49,750 nt of DNA from Hoeflea algicola (GCF_026619415.1 NZ_JAOVZR010000004.1:1-49750); one strand, 5' to 3'. Positions 16,051 to 24,312 are shown, counted from the first letter of the stretch. Notes: generated by a model not told the origin, from the sequence alone. Numbers and translations are program-made.

Positions 16051-16497
16051 TCAGGTATCGGATTTGGTAGCGGATGGCGTCTGCGAGGGTTTCGAAGACG
16101 CCTTGAAAAAAGCCGCGCCATCATCCGCAAATTCATCAATCTGCTTGATGATATTGGACCCGGCGATCGGGATTGACAAAAGCGAGATTGCAGCCTCTTT
16201 CGAGAATGCCAGGTCACCCGTCCCGTCCTTCATGCCAGACCAACCTGCAATCAGGGACGCGACAAGCTCGATGGTGTTCTTGTCGAGCTCGCCAGCGGAC
16301 ACCGTGCCCTTGCGCAAGGACTTCATGCCAGCGGTGCGCAAACGACGCTCCACAGCCTTGTAGGCCGCGCTCTCGTATGAGCGAACCATAAACACGGCGC
16401 CGGTATCTTCGCCCGTGATCGGATGTTTGAGAGGCATGGGCAGGCCATCCTCGATGGCCGACCCGGAGAGTGCGCTGATTTCAGCAATATCAAACAT
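16051..16497 (-). CDS. Tail assembly chaperone G-like (148 aa)
   Basis: The first product of a G/GT pair: helical protein with VFMVRSYESAAYKAVERRL and LVASLIAGWSGM, located between the tail tube and tape measure genes. Without frameshifting it ends soon after GAAFFKAS. A canonical slippery heptamer T_TTT_TTC lies at 16105-16111 on the reverse strand, so part of the ribosomes should continue in the -1 frame and make the GT fusion. Confidence 0.75.
   Translation of the reverse strand: MFDIAEISALSGSAIEDGLPMPLKHPITGEDTGAVFMVRSYESAAYKAVERRLRTAGMKSLRKGTVSAGELDKNTIELVASLIAGWSGMKDGTGDLAFSKEAAISLLSIPIAGSNIIKQIDEFADDGAAFFKASSKPSQTPSATKSDT
16105..16111 (-). promoter_or_regulatory. Programmed -1 frameshift slippery site for G/GT
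   Basis: Read on the coding strand the site is T_TTT_TTC (TTT Phe, TTC Phe in the G frame). Slippage by -1 re-pairs both tRNAs perfectly and leads into an open frame that continues without a stop through 15982 to 15722. This is the typical arrangement of lambda-like tail assembly chaperones. Confidence 0.8.
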
Positions 16498-16505
16498 GGA
16501 TCACC

Positions 16506-16982
16506 TTACAGCGCGGTTGGATTGACAGTGACTTCGACCTGGTTGAGCCCGAGCGTAAATACCTCAATATCAAAGGACTCCACCTCGCCATTCGGGCGAA
16601 CAGGACCGGAACAATCGCCCCTCCAATAATGAATCGTATTGGTGTAACCGCTGGGAGCGTCGTCCTTTTCGAACTTGAAGGCATAGCTGTTCTTGTCGGT
16701 CGGCACGCCGATGGACCGCATGATCACCTGCCCGGCGTCGTTATAATTGCTAGCGCACTCAATGGTTGGATCGCCTGCGTTGGTAACGCCCTTGGCTTTT
16801 TGCGTAACGACCGTGCCGAGTTCGTTATACGACACTCGATTGGTGTTCGTGCCAGTTTCGCCGACTTTACCGACATTGCCGACTTCCACCCAAACAAGAC
16901 CAGCGAACGCGGCCGCGTTCAGGTCGGAGTTTTGCGCAGTTGCGCATACATAGAATTTCGAACCTGCGAGGGTTTTTGCCAT
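16506..16982 (-). CDS. Major tail tube protein (158 aa)
   Basis: A beta-rich small protein with AGLVWVEVGNVGKVGETG at the N-terminal part and a late GEVESFDIEVFTLG, with size and location of lambda V-type tail tube proteins, between the tail terminator and the chaperone genes. It would polymerise into the non-contractile tube; no sheath gene is present anywhere in the window. Confidence 0.75.
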   Translation of the reverse strand: MAKTLAGSKFYVCATAQNSDLNAAAFAGLVWVEVGNVGKVGETGTNTNRVSYNELGTVVTQKAKGVTNAGDPTIECASNYNDAGQVIMRSIGVPTDKNSYAFKFEKDDAPSGYTNTIHYWRGDCSGPVRPNGEVESFDIEVFTLGLNQVEVTVNPTAL

Positions 16983-16983
16983 T

Positions 16984-17196
16984 TCACTTGTCCTTCGACT
17001 TGGAGGGTTTCTTGAATTTGCTGAACGGCAGAACCGTCAGGTTTTGATCCCGGCACATCTGTTCGATGAGGGGATATGAACCGTTCAGAAAAACGGTATC
17101 GGTGTCAGCGTCGTGCGCTGGAAAAGCGAAGGCGTTGAACTTGGGAACGCCGCCCGTATCGCCAACCGGCGTGGATGTGTAGATCGCAGCTTTCAT
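16984..17196 (-). CDS. Small unknown tail-region protein (70 aa)
   Basis: Starts MKAAIYTSTPVGDTGGVPKF and ends with a Lys/Ser-rich tail (KFKKPSKSKDK). It lies between the tail tube and tail terminator genes. I do not recognise a family. Confidence 0.6.
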   Translation of the reverse strand: MKAAIYTSTPVGDTGGVPKFNAFAFPAHDADTDTVFLNGSYPLIEQMCRDQNLTVLPFSKFKKPSKSKDK

Positions 17197-17200
17197 GCGC

Positions 17201-17617
17201 TCAGTCCTTTGTCGCTTGATAGGAGATCGTCACCGGCACCCGGATATAGCCATCATTCGGGAACGGCTGGCCGATCACCGGACGGGTTGAAACCTTGACG
17301 CTATGACCAGCGCCGAAGAACCGCGAAGCCTTGTCGAATGCGTCGGCAACAGCCCCGGCGACCTCAAGAGGCTTGATCGCGCCGCCTGCAGTTGGGTACA
17401 TCACGGCAACCTGCAAGATCCCCTGATGTGTGTCGTTGCCGCTGACTGGCTGGTATGCCGAGCCGTTGGGCAGGATAGAGACATCAAGATATACTGATGT
17501 CGCATTGGCTGGTGTGAAGTCGATGCCAGGATAGGCAATCCCGTAGGTTGCCGAGAACGCGGTTCCGACCGCTGCAATCATCGTGTCGGCGGCAAGGGCT
17601 TCAATCGGGTTCGTCAT
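17201..17617 (-). CDS. Tail terminator, lambda U-like/DUF4128-type (138 aa)
   Basis: It has the size and order of lambda U (tail terminator) and contains TAFSATYGIAYPGIDFTP and a late GYIRVPVTISYQA strand typical of DUF4128 proteins. It should cap the tail tube end and contact the head completion proteins. Located just after the tail completion gene at 18355-18753 in leftward order. Confidence 0.7.
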   Translation of the reverse strand: MTNPIEALAADTMIAAVGTAFSATYGIAYPGIDFTPANATSVYLDVSILPNGSAYQPVSGNDTHQGILQVAVMYPTAGGAIKPLEVAGAVADAFDKASRFFGAGHSVKVSTRPVIGQPFPNDGYIRVPVTISYQATKD

Positions 17618-17634
17618 CGTGATATTGACCCCTT

Positions 17635-17820
17635 ATGCAAAAGCCCAAACTGCTGTCAGACAACGATGCTCATGACCGCTTGATAGATGCCGTGGACGGA
17701 CTGCCCGATCCCGAGCATTGCGAAACCGCGCATGGACGGACCGCCATCGCGACAGCCAAGGCCGCGTTACTGGCGATCCAGATGGGCCTTCTGGCCGCTT
17801 CCGAGAAGCTGAAACCCTGA
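17635..17820 (+). CDS. Small rightward protein inside the late operon (61 aa)
   Basis: Reads opposite to its neighbours and fills a gap between them; the protein MQKPKLLSDNDAHDRLIDAV with a helical C-terminal half has normal composition. No Shine-Dalgarno sequence is seen before the ATG, so this is uncertain. Its stop directly abuts the end of the leftward gene at 17821. Confidence 0.5.
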   Translation: MQKPKLLSDNDAHDRLIDAVDGLPDPEHCETAHGRTAIATAKAALLAIQMGLLAASEKLKP

Positions 17821-18339
17821 TCAGGCCGAACGGGCCAGAATGGCGATCATGAACTTGTTGGTCGCGCCGGAACTGTTGGTAATGCGCAAGATATCGGCAG
17901 TCGTCGCCGCGACCGCTCCGATGCCGTCTGCATCGCCCGCCGCCATGAAGAACACGCCACCGGGCTTGATCGGGCCAATGGTGCTGGTCGCATCCAGGAA
18001 GCCGACGAAGCTTGCCGTCACGCTACCGTCAAGGGTCAGGTCTGTGGTGTTGGCCGTGCCGTCCAGTTGGATGTTTTTGATCATGATGGCAACCAGTTCG
18101 GCCGCCGCAAAGGATTCCCCGAGCGCGTTGGTCAGCGAACCGGCCAGATCGATATCGGAATTCGCCCCGGTGGCGACTTCGATTTCTGCCACATAGGACA
18201 AGTCGGCCTTGCCGGCCGTGGTGCCGTCCGAAAGGACTTGCAGATATTCAAGTGCGCCATTCCAATAGACGGATTGGCCAATGGCCCCTGCACCTGTCTC
18301 GGAGATTGCGACGGATGCTTTCAAAGTTGCTGCGGTCAT
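17821..18339 (-). CDS. Unknown virion-region protein (172 aa)
   Basis: Ala/Thr/Gly-rich beta-type protein, with EAYVAEIEVATGANSDIDL-like strands and a C-terminal NSSGATNKFMIAIL. Placed among the connector genes, it is probably structural (decoration or head-tail protein), but I do not recognise the family. It follows the tail completion gene. Confidence 0.5.
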   Translation of the reverse strand: MTAATLKASVAISETGAGAIGQSVYWNGALEYLQVLSDGTTAGKADLSYVAEIEVATGANSDIDLAGSLTNALGESFAAAELVAIMIKNIQLDGTANTTDLTLDGSVTASFVGFLDATSTIGPIKPGGVFFMAAGDADGIGAVAATTADILRITNSSGATNKFMIAILARSA

Positions 18340-18354
18340 TGTGGTGTCCTTTCG

Positions 18355-18753
18355 TTAGCCGATCCGGGCTTTGAGTTTTGCTGCATTGGTTCTGACGAAA
18401 GCGGGCCATTTTTGAGCCGCGCCGCGCAAGAAAAAGTCAGGGGCTTGGCCTCTTGCGCCGAACTCGCGATGCACCGCATAATTTGCCGTCCAGCCGCCTG
18501 TTATGGCGTCACCAAGCTTTGCTTGCGCAATGGTCAGGACGTAGCTTTCAGGCCCGGATAGGCTTGTTGACCCGTTCAAGCCGCTGACGTGGCTGTTCCT
18601 GAGAAAGCCGGTATCAACCCGCATTCGCCCGCCTTTAGCCGTTGGCGTCTGTGCATCAGCAAGCACATCTTGTGCGGATTGTTTAAACACCGCTGTTGTT
18701 CGCTGCTCGGTCTGCGATACAAAGGCATCCACTTGAGCCGAGAAACCCGCCAT
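18355..18753 (-). CDS. Tail completion protein, HK97 gp10/lambda Z-like (132 aa)
   Basis: The sequence RVDTGFLRNSHVSGLNG, then YAVHREFGARGQAPDFFLRG, is characteristic of HK97 gp10-type (lambda Z) completion proteins: DTGxLRxS in the N-terminal half and a HxxFG-type motif before a Pro-rich end. It acts at the head-tail joint. Its ATG is close to the divergent gene at 18765. Confidence 0.8.
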   Translation of the reverse strand: MAGFSAQVDAFVSQTEQRTTAVFKQSAQDVLADAQTPTAKGGRMRVDTGFLRNSHVSGLNGSTSLSGPESYVLTIAQAKLGDAITGGWTANYAVHREFGARGQAPDFFLRGAAQKWPAFVRTNAAKLKARIG

Positions 18754-18764
18754 AGGAGAACCCC

Positions 18765-19022
18765 ATGCTAGAAGCAGCCGTTGCCGAATTGAATGCAGCC
18801 CAACTTGAAGATTACAAACGAGCCGCGGCCTATGTTGCGCTTGTCACAATTTGCGAACCAGAAGATGCCGAACGCCGCTTTGATCTGGCGTCCGAAGTCC
18901 TCAAATCAGCAGGCATTACGAAAATCACCGTTCCCGATATTCAGGCTGTGATTGAAGGCAGTTCCGGTGCGCCGAAGGATATGGCTTGTGCGTTGATGGA
19001 CGCCAGTGACGTGAACCGCTGA
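18765..19022 (+). CDS. Small rightward protein inside the late operon (85 aa)
   Basis: A second reverse-oriented small gene in the head-tail region. AGGAGAA at good spacing precedes the ATG. The helical protein (MLEAAVAELNAAQLEDYKRA) has a middle ICEPEDAERRFDLAS and looks real. The function is not known. Such antisense-inserted genes are sometimes moron or regulatory cargo. Confidence 0.6.
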   Translation: MLEAAVAELNAAQLEDYKRAAAYVALVTICEPEDAERRFDLASEVLKSAGITKITVPDIQAVIEGSSGAPKDMACALMDASDVNR

Positions 19023-19973
19023 TCAGGTGACGCCTGCGAAATAATCGACCGATATGCTCTTGTAGCACCGGCAATTGATCGTATCCGCGCCGCCCGCGCC
19101 CAATGACGTATCCCCCGGGTGCATCATCAATGCGCCTGTAACCGGGCTCTGGAATGGCTGGCCTTGTGGCTGCGTCTGTCCGTCCATTTCAGCGTGACTA
19201 TCGCGCACCCGCCCATCGCCCGAGCTATCCCATGTTCCCGTCACAGCGTCCGCCGAGACTTCGCCGCTCTCAATAAGCTGGTTCATGCCCTCATCGCGGC
19301 CAGCGTTCAAACTTGCGATGGTTTCCGTTCTGGCTATACGCTCTCCCCTGACGCGCAAGAGCTTGTTTGAGTACCGAGACACCATCCGGTCTATCTGATC
19401 AGCCTTGCGGCCCTCGCCTGCCAATTCCAGCCGGTAGTTTTCGACTGCCAACGCTTCGCGGGACGTGAGCCCGACGATTCCGCCCGTTCTGCGCTTGGTC
19501 AGTTTGTCAACGCGGCCGACCAGGTCAAGAGCGGTGGTCTTTGGATTGACGCCCTCGACCAAGCGGCGGGTGATCACCTCGCGAATGGCGGTGCGCTGCC
19601 CTGCTGTGATTTCCACAATCAGATTGCTCGATCGACGTGACAACCAGGTCTCCGCGCGTGGATGGCGACCCTGAAACCTGATCACCAATTCCGTTCCGGT
19701 TGCCGGGTTTTTCTTCGGCAGCGATGACAGCGCATAATTGCCGCCCGCTGCATATGTTGCCCTCACCGCTTCATCAAGGACCGCGAAGTATTCCGGCCCG
19801 AGCTTGAGTGCAGCCAATGCGCCAGCCACGTCTCCGCGCTCCAGTGCAGTGATAAGCGCGTCCATGTCAGCGGTGCGCTTGATGTCGGCTATGGCCTGAA
19901 GGAATGCGGCCCGGATCTGTGGTCGCATCTTTGCGGCCTCGGCTTCGAACCGTCGGCGGGTATCGCGGGCCAT
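19023..19973 (-). CDS. Minor head/head morphogenesis protein, Mu F/SPP1 gp7-like (316 aa)
   Basis: The C-terminal part contains RGERIARTETIASLNAG and then HAEMDGQ with a late NCRCYKS end, the pattern of PF04233 (phage Mu gpF/SPP1 gp7) head morphogenesis proteins. These bind the portal and DNA inside the head. It lies further from the portal than usual, on the tail side of the connector genes. Confidence 0.75.
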   Translation of the reverse strand: MARDTRRRFEAEAAKMRPQIRAAFLQAIADIKRTADMDALITALERGDVAGALAALKLGPEYFAVLDEAVRATYAAGGNYALSSLPKKNPATGTELVIRFQGRHPRAETWLSRRSSNLIVEITAGQRTAIREVITRRLVEGVNPKTTALDLVGRVDKLTKRRTGGIVGLTSREALAVENYRLELAGEGRKADQIDRMVSRYSNKLLRVRGERIARTETIASLNAGRDEGMNQLIESGEVSADAVTGTWDSSGDGRVRDSHAEMDGQTQPQGQPFQSPVTGALMMHPGDTSLGAGGADTINCRCYKSISVDYFAGVT

Positions 19974-20320
19974 TATCCGCGAGCCTGAATTTCATACATG
20001 ACCGCCACGCCAGCCGGTTGCAGCGGGGTCACGTTGATGATTGCATATTCCTTGCCGTCGCCATCCTTGAACGTGTCGGCGGGTGTCGGCGTGATTGCCA
20101 GATCAGACGCAGCCACAAGGATTTTCAAATCCCCGCGCTGAATAAGCGTCCCGTCGATCTGGTCTGCCCGCCATTGGTCATAGACTACTGTGCAAGCGTA
20201 TGGCGTCGGATTGTGGGCCGGTCCGGTCGGAGTGCCTGCGCGGATGATTGTCGCGGTCGTGCCCGCCTCGATAAGTCCCGCGGCAACATCGACAGCAACA
20301 GCGTTCCAGTCTTCAGCCAT
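19973..20320 (-). CDS. Head-tail joining/stopper-like protein (115 aa)
   Basis: Small beta-rich protein with VYDQWRADQIDGTLIQRGD, then LKILVAASDLAITPTPADTF and KDGDGKEYAIINVTPLQPAG, like the tail attachment or stopper proteins between adaptor and completion proteins. Position and size support it; family assignment is not firm. Overlaps neighbours by one base at each end. Confidence 0.55.
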   Translation of the reverse strand: MAEDWNAVAVDVAAGLIEAGTTATIIRAGTPTGPAHNPTPYACTVVYDQWRADQIDGTLIQRGDLKILVAASDLAITPTPADTFKDGDGKEYAIINVTPLQPAGVAVMYEIQARG

Positions 20321-20802
20321 TACACCACCAATATTGCGGGCAGGAGCAACGATGTCCCGGTCAGCGGGGCAAGCAACCCCTCAATCTTGGTCGAGACCAT
20401 CACGGCCGATTGAGCGCCCTTGCTCTCGCCAACAACGGTCCATTTGATCCCCTTGACCTCGGTCAACACCTTTTGCTGTGCCGGCGTGTAGGTGGTCGAG
20501 AGAATGCCAGGCTTCACGGCGTCGAGATAAGCCGCCTCATAGGACGCATGGACAACCCGCGTCGGGATTGCATTGGCAGCAATGGCGTTTCCATAGACAT
20601 CTTCGGCGCCGGTGCGCGGCCATGCGCGATCCTGTTCAAGCCCACCGGTCGGAACGCCGGGAAACCGGTCGCCATAGAGCCCGTCGAGATAGACCGAGCC
20701 GCGTTGACGCAACACAGCCGGATCCAGCCCACCGGCAGGCAAGGAATAGCCGTTTGCTGTCAGCCACGCGGCAAAGGTTGTGTCGTCGCCATAGCCAGCC
20801 AT
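20320..20802 (-). CDS. Head-tail adaptor, DnaT_2-like (160 aa)
   Basis: Starts MAGYGDDTTFAAWLTANGYS and contains RAWPRTGAEDVYGNAI, a match in style to the PF20557 (DnaT-like) family, whose members in phages sit at the head-tail adaptor position. The name refers to distant similarity to DnaT, not to a primosome role here. Gene order beside stopper-like gene agrees. Confidence 0.6.
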   Translation of the reverse strand: MAGYGDDTTFAAWLTANGYSLPAGGLDPAVLRQRGSVYLDGLYGDRFPGVPTGGLEQDRAWPRTGAEDVYGNAIAANAIPTRVVHASYEAAYLDAVKPGILSTTYTPAQQKVLTEVKGIKWTVVGESKGAQSAVMVSTKIEGLLAPLTGTSLLLPAILVV

Positions 20803-20806
20803 TGGA

Positions 20807-21118
20807 TCAGTCTGCCAGCTTGGCGTCGATAAGCTCTTTCAGCTTCTCGGTCGGAATGTTCTTGGCGTATTCCAGCCCCAGTTCGCCGGCCTGCTTTTTC
20901 AGGTCGTCGCGGTCAAGCGGTTCAGTGACTGGTTGATCTTCCGGTTCATCAGCGGGCCTGACAGCAACAAAGCCGAGCTTGATCGCACGTTCTGCCTGTT
21001 TCTCGGTCAGCGTGACCGTCCGCGTCTGGCCTGGCTTGAAGTGAACGGCCCCCTTGACGGTATGAAGGCCTTCAATCCGTTTATGCGGGTTCATCAGTTC
21101 GCCGGTTGCGTGTTCCAT
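20807..21118 (-). CDS. Small head-region protein with C-terminal SAP/HeH-like domain (103 aa)
   Basis: The end, DRDDLKKQAGELGLEYAKNI followed by PTEKLKELIDAKLA, matches the HeH/LEM-like helix-extended-helix domain seen in several phage head-region proteins; the N-terminal half has GAVHFKPGQTRTVTLTEKQA. I chose the ATG at 21116-21118, because GGAG is 7 bases from it and adjacent to the upstream ATG at 21122. Role unknown. Confidence 0.6.
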   Translation of the reverse strand: MEHATGELMNPHKRIEGLHTVKGAVHFKPGQTRTVTLTEKQAERAIKLGFVAVRPADEPEDQPVTEPLDRDDLKKQAGELGLEYAKNIPTEKLKELIDAKLAD

Positions 21119-21185
21119 GGTCATTCTCCGTTACAAGTGGATATTGAAGGGGCCAAACAAGCCAGCCCCTCTATATCGACTTGGA

Positions 21186-22163
21186 TCAAGGCGAAGGTGC
21201 AGACGTGATTTCGTCAGCGTAGGCAGCCGCGCCAGGCAGCCGCCACTCAGTACCACCGGTACGAGCGATGATACCGGTTTCAAAGCCCATGATGGACTTC
21301 TGCCGCGGCTGCAACACGCGGCGCGGCATCGGCAGATGGAAGCGGAGAACTTCCGGGTCTTTCCGATACGCCATCATGCGTCCGCCGCCGTCTTCCGAAG
21401 CCGTCGCAAGCTCACGGAGCGGCTGAATATCCAGCGGCTGGCCGGTTGTCGCGGTGTAGACGTTGCCGGACCTGATGAAGTCGATCAGTCGGAGCATGCC
21501 ATCACCATCACCAAGGCGACGGGATGCCAGCAGACGGAACGCTTCGGGAGGAACGCGAAGGGTGTCAGCCCATTCAACCTCTTCCGTGTTTGTGCCGACA
21601 CGGCTCAGAACCTCGTTGATGTCGATAACGATCTGGTCATTGGTTTTGTGCTTCCAGAGCGTCGAGTCGGTGCCGCCGTTTTGGTCACCGGTTGCAGCGA
21701 CATCGGCACGACTGACAGAGCCACTGTTGACCAGACCGGTCCAGTTCTTCTCGGTCGTGCCTGCCATGGCAATCGAGTTCAGCAGGCGCTCCACCTTGTC
21801 AGTGGCGGACATAGCCTTGGTGTCGTTCAGGTTGATGCCGTAAAGCGAGGCCTGATTGATCTCTTCAAGGTTCCATTCCCAACCCGAACCGATCATCGCG
21901 AAGTCATGCGATGCCTGATCACGATTGACCTGGTTGAACGGCATATCAGTGCCGGCGCCGGACAGGAACTTGGCTTCACCAGCCGCATCGACGGTGAAGA
22001 ACGTGGTGCCGATCGCCCATTCGTTGCCCTCGGTCACGATGGGGACGTGAGCCCCATAGTTGAACGTCGGGTAACGGCGCTGGTAGATCTTGGTTTCGAT
22101 ATTGCGGCCCTGTCCGATCACGAACGGGAGCGCAGCCTGTGCATCAGCAAATGGCTGTTTCAT
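21186..22163 (-). CDS. Major capsid protein, DUF2184-like (325 aa)
   Basis: The start has QAALPFVIGQGRNIETKIY and the middle WNLEEINQASLYG, with the end carrying GGTEWRLPGAAAYADEITS, in the style of DUF2184 (PF09950) HK97-fold capsids. Length and location between the protease/cement genes and adaptor genes agree. Several hundred copies form the head. Confidence 0.8.
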   Translation of the reverse strand: MKQPFADAQAALPFVIGQGRNIETKIYQRRYPTFNYGAHVPIVTEGNEWAIGTTFFTVDAAGEAKFLSGAGTDMPFNQVNRDQASHDFAMIGSGWEWNLEEINQASLYGINLNDTKAMSATDKVERLLNSIAMAGTTEKNWTGLVNSGSVSRADVAATGDQNGGTDSTLWKHKTNDQIVIDINEVLSRVGTNTEEVEWADTLRVPPEAFRLLASRRLGDGDGMLRLIDFIRSGNVYTATTGQPLDIQPLRELATASEDGGGRMMAYRKDPEVLRFHLPMPRRVLQPRQKSIMGFETGIIARTGGTEWRLPGAAAYADEITSAPSP

Positions 22164-22182
22164 TGCATTGATCCTTTCGTGA

Positions 22183-22929
22183 TCATCGGTTCTTCAGCGA
22201 GACTTCGACGATATCGCCGTTGCCGCCCGAAGTGTCGAACACCGCATCAGGAATGCGAATGTGCGTGGTGGTGCTGGTGTATCGACCGGTGGCCGGGTTC
22301 CAGTAGACATCGCCGCCATCAACCACAGACGCACCGGCAGTCACGTACATCTGACCTTCGGTCATGAACGCGCCAGTGAAATACTGCGGATAGGCGTCGG
22401 GGTTGGACGTGTCGGGCGGGACCGCCGGATTGAGCACAGCCAGGCCAAGAAACGCGGCGTTGGCGGTGTAGGTCACGTCGATATAGAACGTGTCACCGGT
22501 GGTCATGGTGCCGGCATTGGAGATAGTGAAGGTCGTAATGCCTGGGATCGTGGTGCATGCCGTCGCAACCACGCCATGGCCGACAAGAATGCCATCAGGG
22601 TCATAGACGGCAAATGGCGCGGTTGCGGACGTGGCAAGCAAGACCGCCTGATAGCGGCCAGCTTTTGCGCCCGCCGTGATGGACGGTTCGTCGGTGATTT
22701 CACCCGTGCCAGTGTTGCCAGCGGCTTCCGAACCTGCGCCGGTCGCCGTGAACGTGTCACCAACCACAACACCGTGATCGCCAGTGCCGCGATATGCGGG
22801 CTGCCCGAACGCGATACCAGCCGAGCTTTCAACGGTACGGCTGACCTTGTTGCATTTTTCCTCATTGGCAATCTGGCCCGGAAGGCCTTTTGCCGGAGAG
22901 GTCGAGTAGGTTGTCTGATAGGTCGCCAT
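22183..22929 (-). CDS. Capsid structural cement protein (248 aa)
   Basis: Starts MATYQTTYSTSPAKGLPGQI, the usual opening of phage structural cement (Gp24-like) proteins next to DUF2184 capsids, with many Thr, Gly and Val in beta strands (IPGITTFTISNAGTMTTG) and GEITDEPSITAGAKAG in the middle. Such proteins stabilise the expanded capsid. Sits directly upstream of the capsid gene. Confidence 0.7.
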   Translation of the reverse strand: MATYQTTYSTSPAKGLPGQIANEEKCNKVSRTVESSAGIAFGQPAYRGTGDHGVVVGDTFTATGAGSEAAGNTGTGEITDEPSITAGAKAGRYQAVLLATSATAPFAVYDPDGILVGHGVVATACTTIPGITTFTISNAGTMTTGDTFYIDVTYTANAAFLGLAVLNPAVPPDTSNPDAYPQYFTGAFMTEGQMYVTAGASVVDGGDVYWNPATGRYTSTTTHIRIPDAVFDTSGGNGDIVEVSLKNR

Positions 22930-22942
22930 CTCTGCGCCTCCC

Positions 22943-23506
22943 TCAGTTCGTCACGGCAGGACGGTGAGCCGACTGCATGTCAGCGACCATCTTGGCGTAA
23001 GCATCGGTCACGGTGGCGTTATCGCCATCGTTGGTCTTGACGCCGGCCAGAAGTGCATCACGCACCGGGTCGGTGCCCTTGGCGGAATCTTCTGCAAGGA
23101 TATCGAACCGGGCATCGATGTAGGCCGGGGTTTTGTCCTTGACCGCATCATCACCGAGCTTGGCGGCAACAACCGCCTTGCGGATATCAGCATCGGACAG
23201 ACCAGCGGTCTTCACGTCCTTTGCGATAACGCCGGCCACAGTGACCAGAGCGGCACGGTCCTGAACACGCTTGTCCAGATCGGCATCAGACAGCACCTTG
23301 GCCTTTTCGGCATCAATGGCAGCATCCTTCTTGGCCAGTTCGGCATCCTTGGCCGCGATGGCGTCCTTGTGGGCCTTTTCAGCATCGGCAAGCTGGGCCT
23401 CGACGGCCCTCTTGTCGTTCTGAAGCTTTTCGATGGCCTGGGCGCCCTGATCGGTGGTGCTCACCGACAGACCGTCCACAACCACAGTTCGCAGATTATC
23501 AGCCAT
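22943..23506 (-). CDS. Nested scaffold protein from an internal start (187 aa)
   Basis: Within the protease-scaffold gene, the in-frame ATG at 23504-23506 (MADNLRTVVVDGLSV) is preceded by AAAGGAAAG at normal spacing. Starting here gives only the coiled-coil scaffold half. The layout copies lambda C/Nu3, where the scaffold is made in excess from an internal start. This is inferred from the sequence; no other proof. Confidence 0.5.
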   Translation of the reverse strand: MADNLRTVVVDGLSVSTTDQGAQAIEKLQNDKRAVEAQLADAEKAHKDAIAAKDAELAKKDAAIDAEKAKVLSDADLDKRVQDRAALVTVAGVIAKDVKTAGLSDADIRKAVVAAKLGDDAVKDKTPAYIDARFDILAEDSAKGTDPVRDALLAGVKTNDGDNATVTDAYAKMVADMQSAHRPAVTN

Positions 23507-24103
23507 TGGGGCTTTCCTTTCGTCTGCAATTGGGGTGGAGATCGGGGCAGCGCCCCAGTGCAACGAACCGGCATCATCGCCAATTCGAAGTTCGGACCCG
23601 CCGCGCGCCGCATGGACAATCGCAACGTGGTTCATTTTGAAATCCGACATGATGACGTCAAACGCCTCGCCGGTCGGCGTCACGCCGTCTGCCAGGGTGA
23701 TATCGGCGCTGTAGCCCATGGACAGCTCGCGCTTGCCACCTTCAACAGCCTCGATTGCCTTGGCATCGCGCAACATCATCGGGACGCGGACAAATTCACC
23801 GTCGCGCAGCACATCATCACCAACCTCGCCAACGGCCAGGTCTTTCCATGTATCAGCACTCACGCCGCCCTTGGGATGATTGACCGTGATAGGCACACCG
23901 GCATAGCTGGCGATGGCGTCTTTCTTGAACACCTCGCTTGCCGGACGGTAGACACGAACCAGATCCTTGTCGGTTATGCCGACTTCCGAGCCGAGATAGG
24001 TCTGCACATTGCCGCCACGGGCAACGCGGGCAGAGACAACGCCATAACCATCCGCCGTTCGACGGATTGCGCCGTCAAGCGTGAGCTTGTCTGTGAATTG
24101 CAT
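22943..24103 (-). CDS. Prohead protease-scaffold fusion, DUF2213-like (386 aa)
   Basis: The N-terminal about 190 residues resemble DUF2213 (PF09979): YAGVPITVNHPKGGV with a likely catalytic His, ELSMGYSADI containing Ser, and MNHVAIVHAARGG. The C-terminal half is a long charged coiled coil (DAEKAHKDAIAAKDAELAKK) as in scaffolds. One gene thus carries protease and scaffold in cis. An internal ATG with a strong ribosome site at 23506 probably makes the scaffold alone as well. Confidence 0.75.
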   Translation of the reverse strand: MQFTDKLTLDGAIRRTADGYGVVSARVARGGNVQTYLGSEVGITDKDLVRVYRPASEVFKKDAIASYAGVPITVNHPKGGVSADTWKDLAVGEVGDDVLRDGEFVRVPMMLRDAKAIEAVEGGKRELSMGYSADITLADGVTPTGEAFDVIMSDFKMNHVAIVHAARGGSELRIGDDAGSLHWGAAPISTPIADERKAPMADNLRTVVVDGLSVSTTDQGAQAIEKLQNDKRAVEAQLADAEKAHKDAIAAKDAELAKKDAAIDAEKAKVLSDADLDKRVQDRAALVTVAGVIAKDVKTAGLSDADIRKAVVAAKLGDDAVKDKTPAYIDARFDILAEDSAKGTDPVRDALLAGVKTNDGDNATVTDAYAKMVADMQSAHRPAVTN

Positions 24104-24108
24104 GGTGA

Positions 24109-24312
24109 TCAGTCCTGTCTCAACTCTTCGAAGATTTCCGGCCCCAGCACGATCTTGCCGCGATACGGTTCAATGCTCTCCACATCAGTGGCGGCCTTGG
24201 TCAGCGAGATATGCGGCTGGTAATCCGGGAAGCCATGCGAGGCCCCGGCACGGATGATTTCCTGATGACGCCATGACATACGCGACGATGCGAACATCAG
24301 CACAGCGCCCAT
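24109..24312 (-). CDS. Acb1-like 2H domain, second half (frameshift fragment)
   Basis: The fragment holds the second H-x-S motif, DYQPHISLTKAATD, and the end of the 2H phosphoesterase fold (SIEPYRGKIVLGPEIF). It belongs to the portal-fused Acb1-like domain whose first motif LHVTIVYS is in the preceding frame. One more G at the GGG read at 24340-24342 would give EAGPRAVEPLGNMGAVLMF and join the two. The ATG at 24312 has no ribosome site. Confidence 0.65.
   Translation of the reverse strand: MGAVLMFASSRMSWRHQEIIRAGASHGFPDYQPHISLTKAATDVESIEPYRGKIVLGPEIFEELRQD

Noticed and set aside
15924..16217. Leftward ORF in the third frame of the chaperone region
   Set aside because: Arg/Pro-rich out-of-frame reading; the -1 frame from the slippery site carries the real GT sequence.
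21117..22367. Long rightward ORF opposite the capsid gene
   Set aside because: Shadow frame; the leftward frame is a clear DUF2184-like capsid.
22964..24223. Rightward ORFs opposite the protease-scaffold gene
   Set aside because: Shadow of the coiled-coil coding sequence; no motif and no start signal.
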